Shown here: positions 57,287 through 64,000 of the stretch, piece after piece
Layout: each line of letters begins with the position of its first letter
Position numbering within the stretch: the stretch's first letter is position 1
Assembly: GCF_000719555.1 (NCBI RefSeq)
Contig: NZ_JOGX01000012.1
Location: 62,001-126,000, forward strand
Direction of reading: 5' to 3'
Length of the DNA stretch: 64,000 bases
From: Streptomyces sp. NRRL F-5727
Lineage (GTDB): Bacteria > Actinomycetota > Actinomycetes > Streptomycetales > Streptomycetaceae
Position numbers and translations under genes: made by a program
The notes under the pieces: model-generated
Told to the model about the DNA's origin: nothing
What the model saw: only the letters and a program-made list of their open reading frames with translations
The model's database searches: none

Positions 57287-58144
57287 ATGCTCAGCGTTGT
57301 GGAAAACCACTCCTTGCCGCGCACAGCCGCCTTCTTTGACCTGGACAAGACGGTCATTGCGAAGTCATCGACGCTGACCTTCAGCAAGTCCTTCTACCGG
57401 GGCGGACTGATCAGCCGCCGCGCCGCCCTGCGGACGGCCTACATCCAGTTCGTGTTCCTCGTCGGCGGGGCCGATCACGACCAGATGGAGCGGATGCGCG
57501 AATACCTTTCCGCGCTCTGCAAAGGCTGGAACGTGGCCCAGGTCAGGGAACTCGTCGCCGAGACCCTGCACGACCTGATCGACCCGATCATCTACGACGA
57601 GGCCGCCTCCCTCATCGAGGGGCACCACGCCGCCGGCCGCGACGTCGTGATCGTGTCCACCTCCGGCGCCGAGGTGGTCGAGCCGATCGGGGAGATGCTC
57701 GGGGCGGACCGGGTCGTCGCCACCCGGATGGTGGTCGGCGAGGACGGGTGCTTCACCGGCGAGGTGGAGTACTACGCCTACGGCCCGACCAAGGCCGAGG
57801 CGGTCCGCGAGCTGGCCAAGTCGGAGGGGTACGACCTGTCCCGCTGCTACGCCTACAGCGACTCGGCGACCGACATCCCGATGCTGGAGGCGGTCGGACA
57901 CCCGTACGCGGTCAACCCGGACCGGACGCTGCGCCGCGAGGCGGTCGCCCGGGAGTGGCCGGTGCTGGCCTTCGACCGTCCGGTGCGGCTGAAGCAGCGA
58001 CTGCCGGAGTTCCGGATGCCGCCCCGTCCGGCGCTCATGGCCGTGGCGGCGGTGGGTGCGGCGGCGGCCACCGCGGGACTGGTCTGGTACGCGACCCGCC
58101 GGCGTCACCGGGCCACGGCGGCGGCCGCCCTCGCCGGGCCCTGA
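57287..58144 (+). CDS. HAD-IB hydrolase, phosphoserine phosphatase-like (morphological differentiation-associated type)
   Basis: A 285-residue protein of HAD subfamily IB. Motif I FFDLDKTVIAKSS (about residues 17-29) has the nucleophile Asp. Motif II is VIVSTSGAEV, and motif III/IV is in KAEAVRELAKSEGYDLSRCYAYSDSATDIPMLEAVG, in part. A hydrophobic C-terminal helix (about residues 247-266: ALMAVAAVGAAAATAGLVWYA) suggests tail anchoring. The equivalents are SCO3558 and Rv3661. It begins at ATG 57287 (GGCGGG weak ribosome site), or GTG at 57299. The predicted Ms1-like RNA lies just downstream on the same strand. Confidence 0.92.
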   Translation: MLSVVENHSLPRTAAFFDLDKTVIAKSSTLTFSKSFYRGGLISRRAALRTAYIQFVFLVGGADHDQMERMREYLSALCKGWNVAQVRELVAETLHDLIDPIIYDEAASLIEGHHAAGRDVVIVSTSGAEVVEPIGEMLGADRVVATRMVVGEDGCFTGEVEYYAYGPTKAEAVRELAKSEGYDLSRCYAYSDSATDIPMLEAVGHPYAVNPDRTLRREAVAREWPVLAFDRPVRLKQRLPEFRMPPRPALMAVAAVGAAAATAGLVWYATRRRHRATAAAALAGP

Positions 58145-58233
58145 CCGCTCGCCCCGGTTTCACCCGGTCCGGAAAGAGCGCAAAGAAGCGGATCCACCAC
58201 TTTCGCTTACCGGCGGAGAGGAGTAGAAAGGAA

Positions 58234-58460
58234 TCAGGCCCGCGAGACCTGGGACATCCGAGAGGATCACCTGTTGAGCATCAAGGCCCCACGGACCTGA
58301 CGCACAAAAACCTGGCACCCACGCGACGTCGACCCGTCGATTACGGGCCAGCCGCACCAGGCGAAGGGCAAAGTACCCCGCCTGATGGGCACATATCGAG
58401 GACGCTTGGTAACTGGGTGGACGTGCCAGCGGCGGTACTGATTTCTGGTACCGCCGCAAC
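58234..58460 (+). ncRNA. Ms1/6S-like RNA (scr3559 homologue), predicted by position and structure
   Basis: In mycobacteria the RNA polymerase-binding RNA Ms1/MTS2823 lies just downstream of the HAD gene Rv3661, which follows the Tad operon; in S. coelicolor the 6S-like scr3559 is next to SCO3559. The same gene order occurs here. The 334-bp gap (58145-58478) is markedly less G+C-rich than its surroundings and has no coding frame. It shows long-range pairing: CTGGCAC at 58312 with GTGCCAG at 58423. A strong 3' hairpin, GCGGCGGTAC/GTACCGCCGC (58429-58438/58448-58457), ends it. A possible -10 TAGAAA is at 58224-58229. The ends are estimated; only synteny and folding support it. Confidence 0.62.
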
Positions 58461-58478
58461 CCATGTCCGGGGACGTTC

Positions 58479-59297
58479 TCAGGCCGCGCCGCGCTGGAGC
58501 GCCTCGCAGACCGCGGTCGACTCCCGGACGCCGAGTTCCACCGCGCGCCCACAGTGCGTGATCCACGCGCCGACACCCTCCGGGGTGCCGGTCAGATACC
58601 CCTCGAAGGCGGCCGCGTAGGCGGCCCGGCCCTGCTCCGCGTGGCCGACCTCGGCGGGGCAGATGCCCTTCGGGTCGAGGCCGCTGCCCTCCAGCACGAT
58701 CCGCTCCGCGGTCCGGGCGACGAGGCCGTTGTGCGAGGTGAAGGGACGCAGGGCGAGCAGTTCGCCGTGGACGACGGCGGCGACGACCAGCGCCGGGGCC
58801 TCGCTGCCCGCGACGACGAGTTCCGCGAGGCCGTCGAGGCGGGCGGCGACCTCGTCGGGGCTGGGCAGAGGGGCCTCGATCAGCGGCTCGGTCACGGCCT
58901 CGCCGGCCTGCCTCGGGCGGCCCGTCGAGTCCTCGTGCTCGCCCGCGGCGACCAGGTGCAGCCGGGCCAGCACCCGGAGCGGCGACTGGCGCCAGATGGA
59001 GAGGAGTTCGCCTGCCTCGGCGCTCAGCCGGAGGGCGGCGCCGACGGTGCGGGCCTCGGGGTCGGCGCTGAAGTCGGTCCGGCGGCGGACCTCCTCCAGG
59101 GCCCAGTCGGCGCCGGCCAGCGCGGCCGAGCCGCGGGCGCCGCGGAGCGCAGCCTCGTGGGCGATCTCGTTGCTGCGGCGGCGCATCACACGGTGGCCGT
59201 AGACCCGGTCGACGGCCTTGCGTACGGAGTCCACCGCGTCGGCGACGCCCGGCAGGGTGCCGAGGGCGGCCAAGGGGTCAGAGGCGTGCGTACTCAT
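58479..59297 (-). CDS. Fic-like protein with altered active-site motif
   Basis: A 272-residue protein, SCO3559 equivalent ('oxidoreductase' in old annotation). The core LLALRPFTSHNGLVARTAERIVLEGSGLDPKG resembles the Fic motif HPFxxGNGRxxR but has Arg for the catalytic His and lacks the second Gly-Asn-Gly pattern (SHNGLVAR). The N-terminal half is helical. The start is the ATG at 59297 (MSTHASDPL). No Shine-Dalgarno exists upstream; CCTCCTTACC precedes it, and TAGCCT lies 8 nt further. Enzyme activity is doubtful. Confidence 0.75.
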   Translation of the reverse strand: MSTHASDPLAALGTLPGVADAVDSVRKAVDRVYGHRVMRRRSNEIAHEAALRGARGSAALAGADWALEEVRRRTDFSADPEARTVGAALRLSAEAGELLSIWRQSPLRVLARLHLVAAGEHEDSTGRPRQAGEAVTEPLIEAPLPSPDEVAARLDGLAELVVAGSEAPALVVAAVVHGELLALRPFTSHNGLVARTAERIVLEGSGLDPKGICPAEVGHAEQGRAAYAAAFEGYLTGTPEGVGAWITHCGRAVELGVRESTAVCEALQRGAA

Positions 59298-59359
59298 AGG
59301 TAAGGAGGCTACGCGCCCCCGGGGCTCGCCCCACGATGGAGTGGTCTTCTTCATAGAGC

Positions 59360-59391
59360 TTGACCACTAAGCGCGTTCATGCCACTACGCT
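59360..59391 (+). promoter_or_regulatory. promoter of the ParA/CooC-like gene
   Basis: TTGACC (59360-59365) and TACGCT (59386-59391) are good hexamers but 20 bp apart. TACGCT ends 8 nt before the ATG at 59400, with no room for a leader, so transcription may start at or near the ATG. It shares the 102-bp gap with the divergent Fic-like gene. Confidence 0.4.
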
Positions 59392-59399
59392 AGGTGAAC

Positions 59400-60383
59400 A
59401 TGAAGATCGCTTTCGTCGGGAAGGGCGGCAGCGGCAAGACGACGCTGTCCTCGCTCTTCGTCCGCCACCTCGCCGCCATCGAGTCGCCCGTCGTCGCCGT
59501 CGACGCGGACATCAACCAGCACCTGGGGGCCGCGCTCGGCCTCTCCGAGGCGGAGGCGGCCGCGCTGCCCGCAATGGGGGCGCATCTGCCGCTCATCAAG
59601 GAGTACCTGCGCGGCGGCAATCCGCGGATCGTCTCGGCCGAGACGATGATCAAGACGACGCCGCCCGGGGAGGGTTCGCGGCTGCTGCGGGTCCGGGAGG
59701 AGAACCCGGTGTACGAGGCGTGCGCGCGGTCGGTCCGGCTGGATCCCGGCGAGGTGCGGCTGATGGCGACGGGTCCGTTCACCGAGGCGGACCTCGGGGT
59801 GGCCTGCTACCACTCGAAGGTCGGGGCGGTGGAGCTGTGCCTCAACCACCTGGTGGACGGGGCCGGGGAGTACGTGGTCGTCGACATGACGGCGGGCTCG
59901 GACTCGTTCGCGTCGGGCATGTTCACCCGCTTCGACATGACCTTCCTGGTCGCCGAGCCGACCCGCAAGGGTGTGTCGGTGTACCGCCAGTACAAGGAGT
60001 ACGCGCGGGACTTCGGCGTCGCGCTGAAGGTCGTCGGCAACAAGGTGCAGGGCCCGGACGACCTGGACTTCCTGCGCCAGGAGGTCGGGGAGGACCTGCT
60101 CGTCACGGTCGGCCACTCGGACTGGGTGCGCGCGATGGAGAAGGGCCGGCCGCCGCGCTTCGAGGAGCTGGAGCCGGAGAACCACCGCGCCCTGCGGACC
60201 CTGCGGGAGGCGGCGGACGACACGTACGAGCACCGCGACTGGCAGCGCTACACGAGCCAGATGGTCCACTTCCACCTCCGCAACGCGGAGAGCTGGGGCA
60301 ACGCCAAGACCGGGGCCGACCTGGCGGCGCAGGTCGACCCCGACTTCGTCCTCGGCGAACCCAGCGCCGCGACCGCCCACTGA
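59400..60383 (+). CDS. ParA/CooC-type ATPase
   Basis: A 327-residue SIMIBI-class P-loop protein. The deviant Walker A FVGKGGSGKTTL is at residues 5-16, with Walker A' VVAVDADINQHLGAALG and the switch II-like VVVDMTAGSDSF. It resembles CooC/MinD-like maturation ATPases, which load metals into enzymes. It has no membrane-targeting helix. I use the ATG at 59400 (MKIAFVGKGG). GTG at 59394 is the alternative; AGGTGA overlaps it and is too close for use. The partner protein is not apparent. Confidence 0.88.
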   Translation: MKIAFVGKGGSGKTTLSSLFVRHLAAIESPVVAVDADINQHLGAALGLSEAEAAALPAMGAHLPLIKEYLRGGNPRIVSAETMIKTTPPGEGSRLLRVREENPVYEACARSVRLDPGEVRLMATGPFTEADLGVACYHSKVGAVELCLNHLVDGAGEYVVVDMTAGSDSFASGMFTRFDMTFLVAEPTRKGVSVYRQYKEYARDFGVALKVVGNKVQGPDDLDFLRQEVGEDLLVTVGHSDWVRAMEKGRPPRFEELEPENHRALRTLREAADDTYEHRDWQRYTSQMVHFHLRNAESWGNAKTGADLAAQVDPDFVLGEPSAATAH

Positions 60384-60450
60384 CGACCGCCGCGGGAGCG
60401 ACCCGCGGCGCAGGAGCGACCCGCGGCGCCGCCGTGACCGCCAGGCGACG

Positions 60451-60481
60451 GGCCGCCGCCGGGATCAGTCCGGCGGCGGCC
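60451..60481. terminator. bidirectional terminator between ParA-like and deacetylase-like genes
   Basis: GGCCGCCGCCGG (60451-60462), a 7-nt loop and CCGGCGGCGGCC (60470-60481): a perfect 12-bp stem between convergent genes. An 18-bp tandem repeat (60395-60430) lies just before it. Confidence 0.85.
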
Positions 60482-60500
60482 GTGCTCGGGGGCGGCTGCG

Positions 60501-61808
60501 TCAGCTCCGGGCGGCCGGCTCGGCCGCCGGGGGTGCCGGGGGTGCCGGCTGGGGGGACAGGAAGGCGGGCCAGCCGCCGGCGGGGGCCTCGCCCACCTTC
60601 AGGGTGCGCATCTTGGCGATGACGGCGGGGTCCTGGGCGTCGAGCCAGTCCGCGAGCTGGCGGAAGGAGACGCACCTGACGTCCTTCTGGACGCAGACCG
60701 TGGCGATGGTCTCCTCGATGGCGCGCATGTAGGTGCCGCCGTTCCAGGACTCGAAGTGGTTGCCGATGATGACCGGCGCCCGGTTCCCCCGGTACGAGCG
60801 CTCGAACGCCTGGACCAGGCCGTCCCGCATCTGGTCGCCCCAGTAGCGGTGCATGCCGGGGTCGCCCTGCGTCGTGCCGGGCGACTGGTTGACCAGGAAG
60901 TTGTAGTCCATGGACAGGGTCTGGAAGGCGCGGCCCGGGACCGGGACGAGGTGCATGGACAGGTCCCAGACGCCCTGGTCCTTCTTCGGCCAGATCTGGT
61001 CGTTGACACCGCTGGTGTCGTAGCGGAAGCCGAGCTCGGAGGCCGCCTTCACGAAGTTCGCGCGGCCTTCGAGGCAGGGCGTGCGGGCGCCGACGAGCTC
61101 CTTGTCGTAGTCGAAGGGGAGCGGCTGCTCGTTTTGCAGCCCCGCGTTGGTCTTCCAGTTCTTGACGAAGGACTTGGCCTGCCGGATCTCGCTCTTCCAC
61201 TCCTCCACGGACCAGGTGCCGACGCCACCCTGGGCGCCGCAGAAGTGCCCGTTGAAGTGGGTGCCGATCTCGTTGCCCTCCAGCCACGCGCCGCGCAGTT
61301 CGCGGACGGTGTCGCGGATGCCCTCGGTGTCGTTGAAGCCGATGTCGGAGCGGCCCGCGGAGTGCTTCGGCGGGTCGTAGAGCTCCCGCTTCTCCTCCGG
61401 CAGGAGGTACACGCCGCTGAGGAAGTACGTCATGGTCGCGTCGTACTTCTTGGCGACCTTCCGGAAGTGCGAGAAGAGCTTCTGGCTGTCCTCGCCGGCG
61501 CCGTCCCAGGAGAAGACGACGAACTGCGGCGGGGCCTCGCCCGGCTTGAGCTTCGTCCAGGTCGGCTGGTGAGGCTGGGCGCCGGTGTAGGCGGTGGAGC
61601 CGTCGCCGATCAGCCGGACCGGGTTCTCCGGCGCGGCGGCGGGGCCCTTCTTCGCGGCGCCGGCGCCGGAGCCGGGGGCGCCCTTGGTGCCGGGGCCGGA
61701 GGAGGACGGCTCCGAGCAGCCGGCCAGCCCGCCGATCAGGGCGACGGTGAGGGCGCCGGCGGCCAGCGCCTTCCTCCGGAACGTACTTCCTCGCACAGCG
61801 GCTGACAT
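60501..61808 (-). CDS. lipoprotein related to polysaccharide deacetylases
   Basis: A 435-residue exported protein. Signal peptide with lipobox LIGGLAGC (about residue 31), then Ser/Pro/Gly linker. The region QFVVFSWDGAGEDSQKLFSHF, TMTYFLSGVYLL and EIGTHFNGHFCGA follow the NodB/CE4 order, but the catalytic TFDDG is SWDGAGED. The conserved H-x3-H is HFNGH. A C-terminal part has IIGNHFESWNGGTYMRAIEETIATVC. Streptomyces homologues are annotated lipoprotein. The start is the ATG at 61808 after AGAGG. Deacetylase activity is possible. Confidence 0.8.
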   Translation of the reverse strand: MSAAVRGSTFRRKALAAGALTVALIGGLAGCSEPSSSGPGTKGAPGSGAGAAKKGPAAAPENPVRLIGDGSTAYTGAQPHQPTWTKLKPGEAPPQFVVFSWDGAGEDSQKLFSHFRKVAKKYDATMTYFLSGVYLLPEEKRELYDPPKHSAGRSDIGFNDTEGIRDTVRELRGAWLEGNEIGTHFNGHFCGAQGGVGTWSVEEWKSEIRQAKSFVKNWKTNAGLQNEQPLPFDYDKELVGARTPCLEGRANFVKAASELGFRYDTSGVNDQIWPKKDQGVWDLSMHLVPVPGRAFQTLSMDYNFLVNQSPGTTQGDPGMHRYWGDQMRDGLVQAFERSYRGNRAPVIIGNHFESWNGGTYMRAIEETIATVCVQKDVRCVSFRQLADWLDAQDPAVIAKMRTLKVGEAPAGGWPAFLSPQPAPPAPPAAEPAARS

Positions 61809-61920
61809 CCGCCACCTCTCTTCTCCGACGGGGCTGCCCCGCCGTGACGGCCGAGCGGCGTCAACCTCGCACCCGAGCCGCCGGAGCGATGAAACGACAA
61901 GCGGCAATACGCCCTCCATT

Positions 61921-62006
61921 CACCGGAACCGGTGAACCATTGCCCTGTTTGCCCCGAAAATAATGCCGGAGACTTTACTCTGCATTACGATTCGTTTACT
62001 CAGAGT
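61921..62006. promoter_or_regulatory. inverted repeats upstream of the SulP-carbonic anhydrase gene
   Basis: CACCGG-AA-CCGGTG (61921-61934) is a near-perfect palindrome. ACTCTG (61977-61982) and CAGAGT (62001-62006) form a second inverted repeat, 18 bp apart. They lie 31-117 bp upstream of the SulP start, in an A+T-richer promoter gap shared with the divergent lipoprotein gene. Candidate operators; no regulator is assigned. Confidence 0.4.
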
Positions 62007-62037
62007 TGAGGTACCCGTTCGGCCCGGAGGAGACCGG

Positions 62038-64000
62038 ATGACCCTCTGCACCCCTGCCCGCACGCCCAACCGGCCCCGCACCCAGCGGCCCCACAGCCCG
62101 CCCGGAGGCGGCCGCCGCTTCCGCCCCGCCGGCGCGGACGTCTCCGCGTCGATCGCCGTCTTCCTGATCGCGCTGCCGCTCTCGCTCGGCATCGCCCTCG
62201 CCACCGGAGCCCCGCTCCAGGCCGGACTGGTCGCCGCCGCCGTCGGCGGTCTGGTCGCCGGCCGTCTCGGCGGCTCCCCGCTCCAGGTGAGCGGACCCGC
62301 CGCCGGCCTCACCGTCGTCACCGCCGAGCTGATCCAGCGGTACGGCTGGCGCACCACCTGCGCCATCACGGTCCTCGCCGGCCTCGCCCAGATCGGCCTC
62401 GCCACCCTGAAGGTGGCCCGCTCGGCGCTCATGGTCTCGCCCGCCATCGTGCACGGCATGGTGGCCGGCATCGGCGTGACCATCGCCCTGGCCCAGCTCC
62501 ACATCGTCCTCGGCGGCACCCCGCAGAGCTCCGCGGTGGCCAACGCCCTCGGACTTCCCGCCCAGTTGGCGGACGTCGGCCCGGCCTCGCTCGCGATCAG
62601 CGCGCTGACCGTCGCCGTCCTGCTCGGCTGGCCCCGACTGCCGGGCAGAGCGGGCGCCTGGGCGCGCAAGGTGCCGGCCGCGCTGGTCGCCGTCGCCGGC
62701 GCGACCCTTCTCGCGGTGGCCGCCGGGTTCCGCGTGCCCCGGGTCGACCTGCCGTCCTGGAGCAGCCACGCGCTGCCGGGGCTGCCCGACGGGCCGGTCC
62801 TCGGGATCGCCGCCGGCGTCCTGACCATCACGCTGGTCACCAGCGTGCAGTCGCTGCTCTCCGCCGTCGCCGTCGACAAGCTCGCCGCCGCCCGCCCGGA
62901 CCGGGGCCGGGGTGTCCCGCGCTCCGACCTCGACCGCGAGCTGGCCGGCCAGGGCGCGGCCAACATGGTCTCCGGAGCGCTCGGCGGCCTCCCGGTCGCC
63001 GGGGTCGCGGTCCGCAGCGTGGCCAACGTGACGGCGGGCGCGGTCAGCCGCGCCTCCACCATGCTGCACGGCCTGTGGATCGTGCTGGCCGCGCTGTTCC
63101 TGGTGCCCGCGATCGACCTGATCCCGCTGGCCGCCCTCGCCGCGCTCGTGATGGTGGTCGGCGTCCAGATGGTGAGCATCACCCACATCCGCACGGTCAC
63201 CCGGCACCGCGAGGTCGTGGTGTACGCGGTGACGCTGACCGGGGTCGTCCTGGTCGGCCTCCTGGAGGGCGTCGCCCTCGGCATCGCCGTCGCGGTCGCG
63301 GTCGCGCTGCACCGGCTGACCCGGACCCGGATCACCCGGGAGGACCGGGACGGGCGCCACCTGCTGCGGGTGCGCGGCCAGTTGACCTTCCTCGCGGTGC
63401 CGCGGCTGAGCCGGGCGCTGCACCAGATCCCCGCGGGCTCGGACGTGACCGTGGAGCTGGACGGCTCGTTCATGGACCACGCCGCGTACGAGACGCTGAA
63501 CGACTGGACCGCCGGGCATCTGGCCCATGGCGGGACGGTCGAGCTGACCGGCCCCACCGGAGGCCGTATCACCGGCTCCCCCGCCGCCCACACCGCCGAG
63601 CCGGACGCCGACCCCGGCACAGCCCCCGGTACGGGCTCCGCCCCGCACCCGGGACCGGAGGACGTCTGCTGCCGCCCCTGGACGCCCTGGCACAACCACC
63701 AGTGCGCCGAGCAGCCCGCGCCGCCGCCCGCCCCCGCGACCGAGGAGCCGGCGCGCCCGACGGCCCATCAGCTGGCGCACGGCATCGGCAAGTTCCAGCG
63801 GAACACCGCGCCGCTGGTCCGGGACGAGCTGGCCCGGCTGGCCCGGGAGGGCCAGACACCTTCGCAGCTCTTCCTCACCTGCGCCGACTCCCGGCTGGTC
63901 ACCAGCATGATCACGTCCAGCGGCCCGGGCGACCTCTTCACCGTGCGCAACGTCGGCAATCTGGTGCCGCTGCCCGGCGAGGAGAGCGGGGACGACTCGG
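62038..64000 (+). CDS. SulP anion transporter fused to beta-carbonic anhydrase (3' end outside the window)
   Basis: About 654 residues are visible. Residues about 35-440 are a SulP transporter (14 helices, from [20 protein letters not shown]) with [24 protein letters not shown] and [33 protein letters not shown] (in part). A STAS-like stretch follows ([21 protein letters not shown]). A Pro-rich linker leads to a beta-class carbonic anhydrase starting near residue 580, [13 protein letters not shown], with zinc site FLTCADSRL (Cys, Asp, Arg). Similar fusions (Rv3273) probably import bicarbonate and interconvert it with CO2. The start is the ATG at 62038 after GGAGGAG. It is cut by the right edge in the carbonic anhydrase domain. 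Confidence 0.93.
   Translation, partial: MTLCTPARTPNRPRTQRPHSPPGGGRRFRPAGADVSASIAVFLIALPLSLGIALATGAPLQAGLVAAAVGGLVAGRLGGSPLQVSGPAAGLTVVTAELIQRYGWRTTCAITVLAGLAQIGLATLKVARSALMVSPAIVHGMVAGIGVTIALAQLHIVLGGTPQSSAVANALGLPAQLADVGPASLAISALTVAVLLGWPRLPGRAGAWARKVPAALVAVAGATLLAVAAGFRVPRVDLPSWSSHALPGLPDGPVLGIAAGVLTITLVTSVQSLLSAVAVDKLAAARPDRGRGVPRSDLDRELAGQGAANMVSGALGGLPVAGVAVRSVANVTAGAVSRASTMLHGLWIVLAALFLVPAIDLIPLAALAALVMVVGVQMVSITHIRTVTRHREVVVYAVTLTGVVLVGLLEGVALGIAVAVAVALHRLTRTRITREDRDGRHLLRVRGQLTFLAVPRLSRALHQIPAGSDVTVELDGSFMDHAAYETLNDWTAGHLAHGGTVELTGPTGGRITGSPAAHTAEPDADPGTAPGTGSAPHPGPEDVCCRPWTPWHNHQCAEQPAPPPAPATEEPARPTAHQLAHGIGKFQRNTAPLVRDELARLAREGQTPSQLFLTCADSRLVTSMITSSGPGDLFTVRNVGNLVPLPGEESGDDS

Noticed and set aside
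91..64000. Many long antisense and shifted frames (for example 10562-13537 minus, 22803-24900 plus, 23937-27386 minus, 36248-39967 plus, 39693-42719 plus)
   Set aside because: High G+C removes stop codons. These frames lie over conserved genes, have Gly/Arg/Pro-rich low-complexity translations and no domains.
1..64000. Secondary metabolite gene cluster, prophage or transposon
   Set aside because: No synthases, integrases, transposases or phage structural genes were seen on either strand.

Overview
The window is chromosomal DNA of a Streptomyces, or a very close relative. Base composition is very high in G+C, with G/C in nearly every third codon position. It carries BldG, a WhiJ-type XRE/DUF397 module, DUF6479 and SigE-subfamily sigma factors. 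Gene order matches, from memory, two blocks of the Streptomyces coelicolor chromosome: ftsH-hpt-tilS-dacB-ppa, and holB-tmk-topA-hppA-bldG-helicase-tad. No insertion sequence, prophage, CRISPR array, rRNA or biosynthetic cluster is visible. This looks like core chromosome with fast-evolving repeats in the gaps.

Layout. 1-5.3 kb is a leftward housekeeping block: ftsH (cut by the window edge), hpt, tilS, a DUF2342 metalloprotease and the PBP4-type dacB. 5.4-12.6 kb runs mostly rightward: ppa, a ThrE-type exporter, YbjQ, a ClC channel and glutamate decarboxylase, with a leftward DedA protein carrying a long Gly/Tyr/Gln tail. 12.6-16 kb holds a leftward Asp-box lipoprotein, a DinB-fold protein and an aldehyde dehydrogenase. 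16-18.2 kb is a developmental XRE regulator / HATPase / DUF397 module with a shared operator-like element. 18.3-20.3 kb is a SigE-type sigma factor flanked by two genes with the same C-terminal domain, one broken by a poly-G tract. 20.4-29.1 kb has a FUSC membrane protein, a DUF2786 protein, an ABC exporter pair and a small family-A DNA polymerase. 29.2-33.2 kb holds a second SigE-type sigma with its membrane partner, DUF6479, a sigma-like protein and a PNPOx-fold protein, followed by tRNA-Thr(CGT).

33.4-48.2 kb is a long leftward block: a secreted tripeptidyl aminopeptidase, DNA polymerase III delta prime, a giant thymidylate kinase fusion, topA, a methyltransferase, a small lipoprotein and the proton-pumping pyrophosphatase. 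48.3-49.2 kb is bldG with its RsbW-like partner. 49.2-56.8 kb is the actinobacterial helicase/secretion neighbourhood: a MrfA-like helicase converging on a seven-gene Tad-type operon (CpaE-like, TadA, TadB, TadC, DUF4244 pilin-like, two TadE-like). 57.3-58.5 kb has a HAD phosphatase followed by a low-G+C gap where synteny with mycobacteria predicts the Ms1/6S-like RNA (scr3559 in S. coelicolor). The right end has a degenerate Fic-like protein, a ParA/CooC-type ATPase, a NodB-like lipoprotein and a SulP-carbonic anhydrase fusion cut by the edge.

The observations I rate highest are: a 26-bp element, 24/26 identical, in both promoter gaps of the XRE/ATPase/DUF397 module; a stable hairpin between the Shine-Dalgarno and the start codon of ftsH; the Ms1-like RNA locus; the MFS-like/thymidylate kinase/coiled-coil fusion with repeated acidic threonine motifs; and a sigma-factor operon with a duplicated output domain interrupted by a suspicious poly-G run.
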